DNA of 6,710 nucleotides from Deltaproteobacteria bacterium (GTDB lineage: Bacteria > Desulfobacterota > Desulfobacteria > Desulfobacterales > BuS5), in assembly GCA_021157555.1 (NCBI GenBank), contig JAGGWL010000241.1, positions 1-6,710 on the forward strand, in the 5' to 3' direction. How positions within the stretch are numbered: the stretch's first letter is position 1; each line of letters begins with the position of its first letter. Shown in pieces: positions 5,736 through 6,710 of this stretch. The notes below the pieces were generated by a model, which saw only the letters and a program-made list of their open reading frames with translations, made no database searches and was not told the origin of the DNA. The position numbers and the translations under genes were made by a program.

Positions 5736-6710
5736 ATGGCACAAATACTAAACGATCGAAGAGATGTACAATTCGTTCTTCACGACCAGTTGAACGTTGA
5801 ATCATTAACCAAAGACCCAAGGTTCGCAGATCTTAACAAAAAAACCTTTGACATGGTTGTTTCCGAGGCCAGAGCACTGGCTGTGAAAGAGCTGGTTCCA
5901 AGCTCGATTGAGGGCGATCAGCAGGGATGTACCTTTGACGCCGGTGAAGTCAATGTCCCCGATTCATATCATCAGGCTTATAAATTAATAAAAGAAGGCG
6001 AATGGATATCCCTTTCCGACGATCTTGATGCCGGAGGCCAGGGGATGCCGCAAGTCATTAAAATGGCTGTTGATGAACTGTTTCAGGGCGCTAATACCTG
6101 TTTAGCCCTTGCCATGGGCCTTACCCACGGAGCCGGTAAACTCATAGAAGTTTTCGGCACTGATGAACAAAAAAAATTATACATGGGAAAACTCTATTCA
6201 GGCGAATGGGCTGGAACAATGGCCCTGACAGAGCCGGATGCCGGATCTGAGGTAGGTGCAATTACTACTACGGCTGTAAAGAATGACGACGGTACATATT
6301 ATTTAACCGGCAACAAGGTATTCATCAGCCAGGCCGAGGGTAATCTTACCGATAATATAATCAACCCGGTTCTGGCGAGAATCGAAGGCGCTGCCGAAGG
6401 TACCAGGGGTATATCAGTTTTTATAATACCTAAATTTCTGGTTAATGAGGATGGTTCTCTCGGTGAAAGAAATGATTGCGTTTGCACCGGTATTGAAGAA
6501 AAAATCGGGATTCATGGAAGTACTACATGCAGCCTGACCTTTGGAAGTAAAGGGAAGTGTGTCGGATTTCTGCTTGGCAAGGAACATGACGGAATCAGAA
6601 CCATGTTTCATATGATGAATGAAGCGCGGCTTTTTGTTGCCATCCAGGCTCTGGGCCTTTCCAGCACGTCGTTTCTTTATGCCTTGAACTATGCCCGTGA
6701 AAGAATACAG
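5736..6710 (+). CDS. Long-form acyl-CoA dehydrogenase (C-terminus beyond window)
   Basis: 325 codons, open at the right edge. It belongs to the roughly 600-residue bacterial acyl-CoA dehydrogenases (the group that includes DmdC-like enzymes): FAD-dependent oxidation of an acyl-CoA to the enoyl-CoA in the cytoplasm, passing electrons to electron-transfer flavoprotein. Residues 1-35 (LNDRRDVQFVLHDQLNVE) are the extra N-terminal segment of this long form. The helical N-domain covers about 36-155 and includes GEWISLSDDLDAGGQGMP. The middle beta domain starts near 160 with the flavin/substrate-contacting MALTEPDAGSEVGAI (162-176), then KVFISQAEGNL (194-204) and GIEEKIGIHGSTTCSLTF (252-269). The C-terminal helical domain begins about 285 (MFHMMNEARL). 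The catalytic Glu and the rest of the C-terminal domain are outside the window. Substrate chain type cannot be read from the sequence. It is probably the first gene of its own unit, 309 bases after the VWA gene. Confidence 0.94.
   Translation, partial: MAQILNDRRDVQFVLHDQLNVESLTKDPRFADLNKKTFDMVVSEARALAVKELVPSSIEGDQQGCTFDAGEVNVPDSYHQAYKLIKEGEWISLSDDLDAGGQGMPQVIKMAVDELFQGANTCLALAMGLTHGAGKLIEVFGTDEQKKLYMGKLYSGEWAGTMALTEPDAGSEVGAITTTAVKNDDGTYYLTGNKVFISQAEGNLTDNIINPVLARIEGAAEGTRGISVFIIPKFLVNEDGSLGERNDCVCTGIEEKIGIHGSTTCSLTFGSKGKCVGFLLGKEHDGIRTMFHMMNEARLFVAIQALGLSSTSFLYALNYARERIQ

Noticed and set aside
5569..5820. Minus-strand open frame of 83 codons including an MKVPKV segment
   Set aside because: It is antisense to the start of the acyl-CoA dehydrogenase, and its distinctive residues are the translated composite repeat and palindrome.

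Overview
The window looks like chromosomal DNA of a Gram-negative, probably anaerobic bacterium. A Desulfobacterota (former Deltaproteobacteria) relative is my best guess. This rests on the type of acyl-CoA dehydrogenase at the right end, the pairing of a membrane class III nucleotide cyclase with a TPR-type putative lipoprotein, and repeat-rich AT-rich spacers. It is an inference from family resemblance, not a proven assignment. No rRNA, tRNA, CRISPR array, transposase or phage gene is visible.

Layout: (1) Bases 1-2386 hold two minus-strand genes that probably form one operon. They encode a membrane-bound class III adenylate cyclase (N-terminal MshEN-like domain, TM, Cache-like sensor, TM, HAMP, cyclase) and, 38 bases downstream, a TPR-type putative lipoprotein that runs off the left edge. 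(2) Bases 2387-2675 are a divergent spacer packed with short repeats, a candidate sigma-70 promoter and a hairpin. (3) Bases 2676-5426 encode a 916-residue von Willebrand A (VWA) protein of the NorD/CbbO type, which in known systems works with a MoxR-class AAA+ ATPase to remodel or activate a metalloenzyme. No such ATPase or target is in the window. (4) Bases 5427-5735 are a second repeat-rich spacer. (5) Bases 5736-6710 are the first 325 codons of a long (about 600-residue) acyl-CoA dehydrogenase, open at the right edge.

The least expected structure is in the two spacers. A composite repeat occurs immediately upstream of the VWA gene (2621-2670) and again, inverted, downstream of it (5599-5664). 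The outer arms are nearly identical (16/17 and 18/20 bases), but the middle differs: 13 bases in one copy, and 29 bases including a perfect 28-base palindrome in the other. The left copy also supplies the VWA gene's Shine-Dalgarno sequence. A second short repeat occurs twice upstream and once, more degenerate, downstream. The VWA gene is therefore bracketed by inverted short repeats. This could reflect small non-autonomous elements that seeded both spacers, or past movement or inversion of the gene.

The genes fall into three apparently separate functions: cAMP signalling, protein remodelling, and acyl-CoA oxidation. Nothing in the sequence shows that the three transcription units act together.
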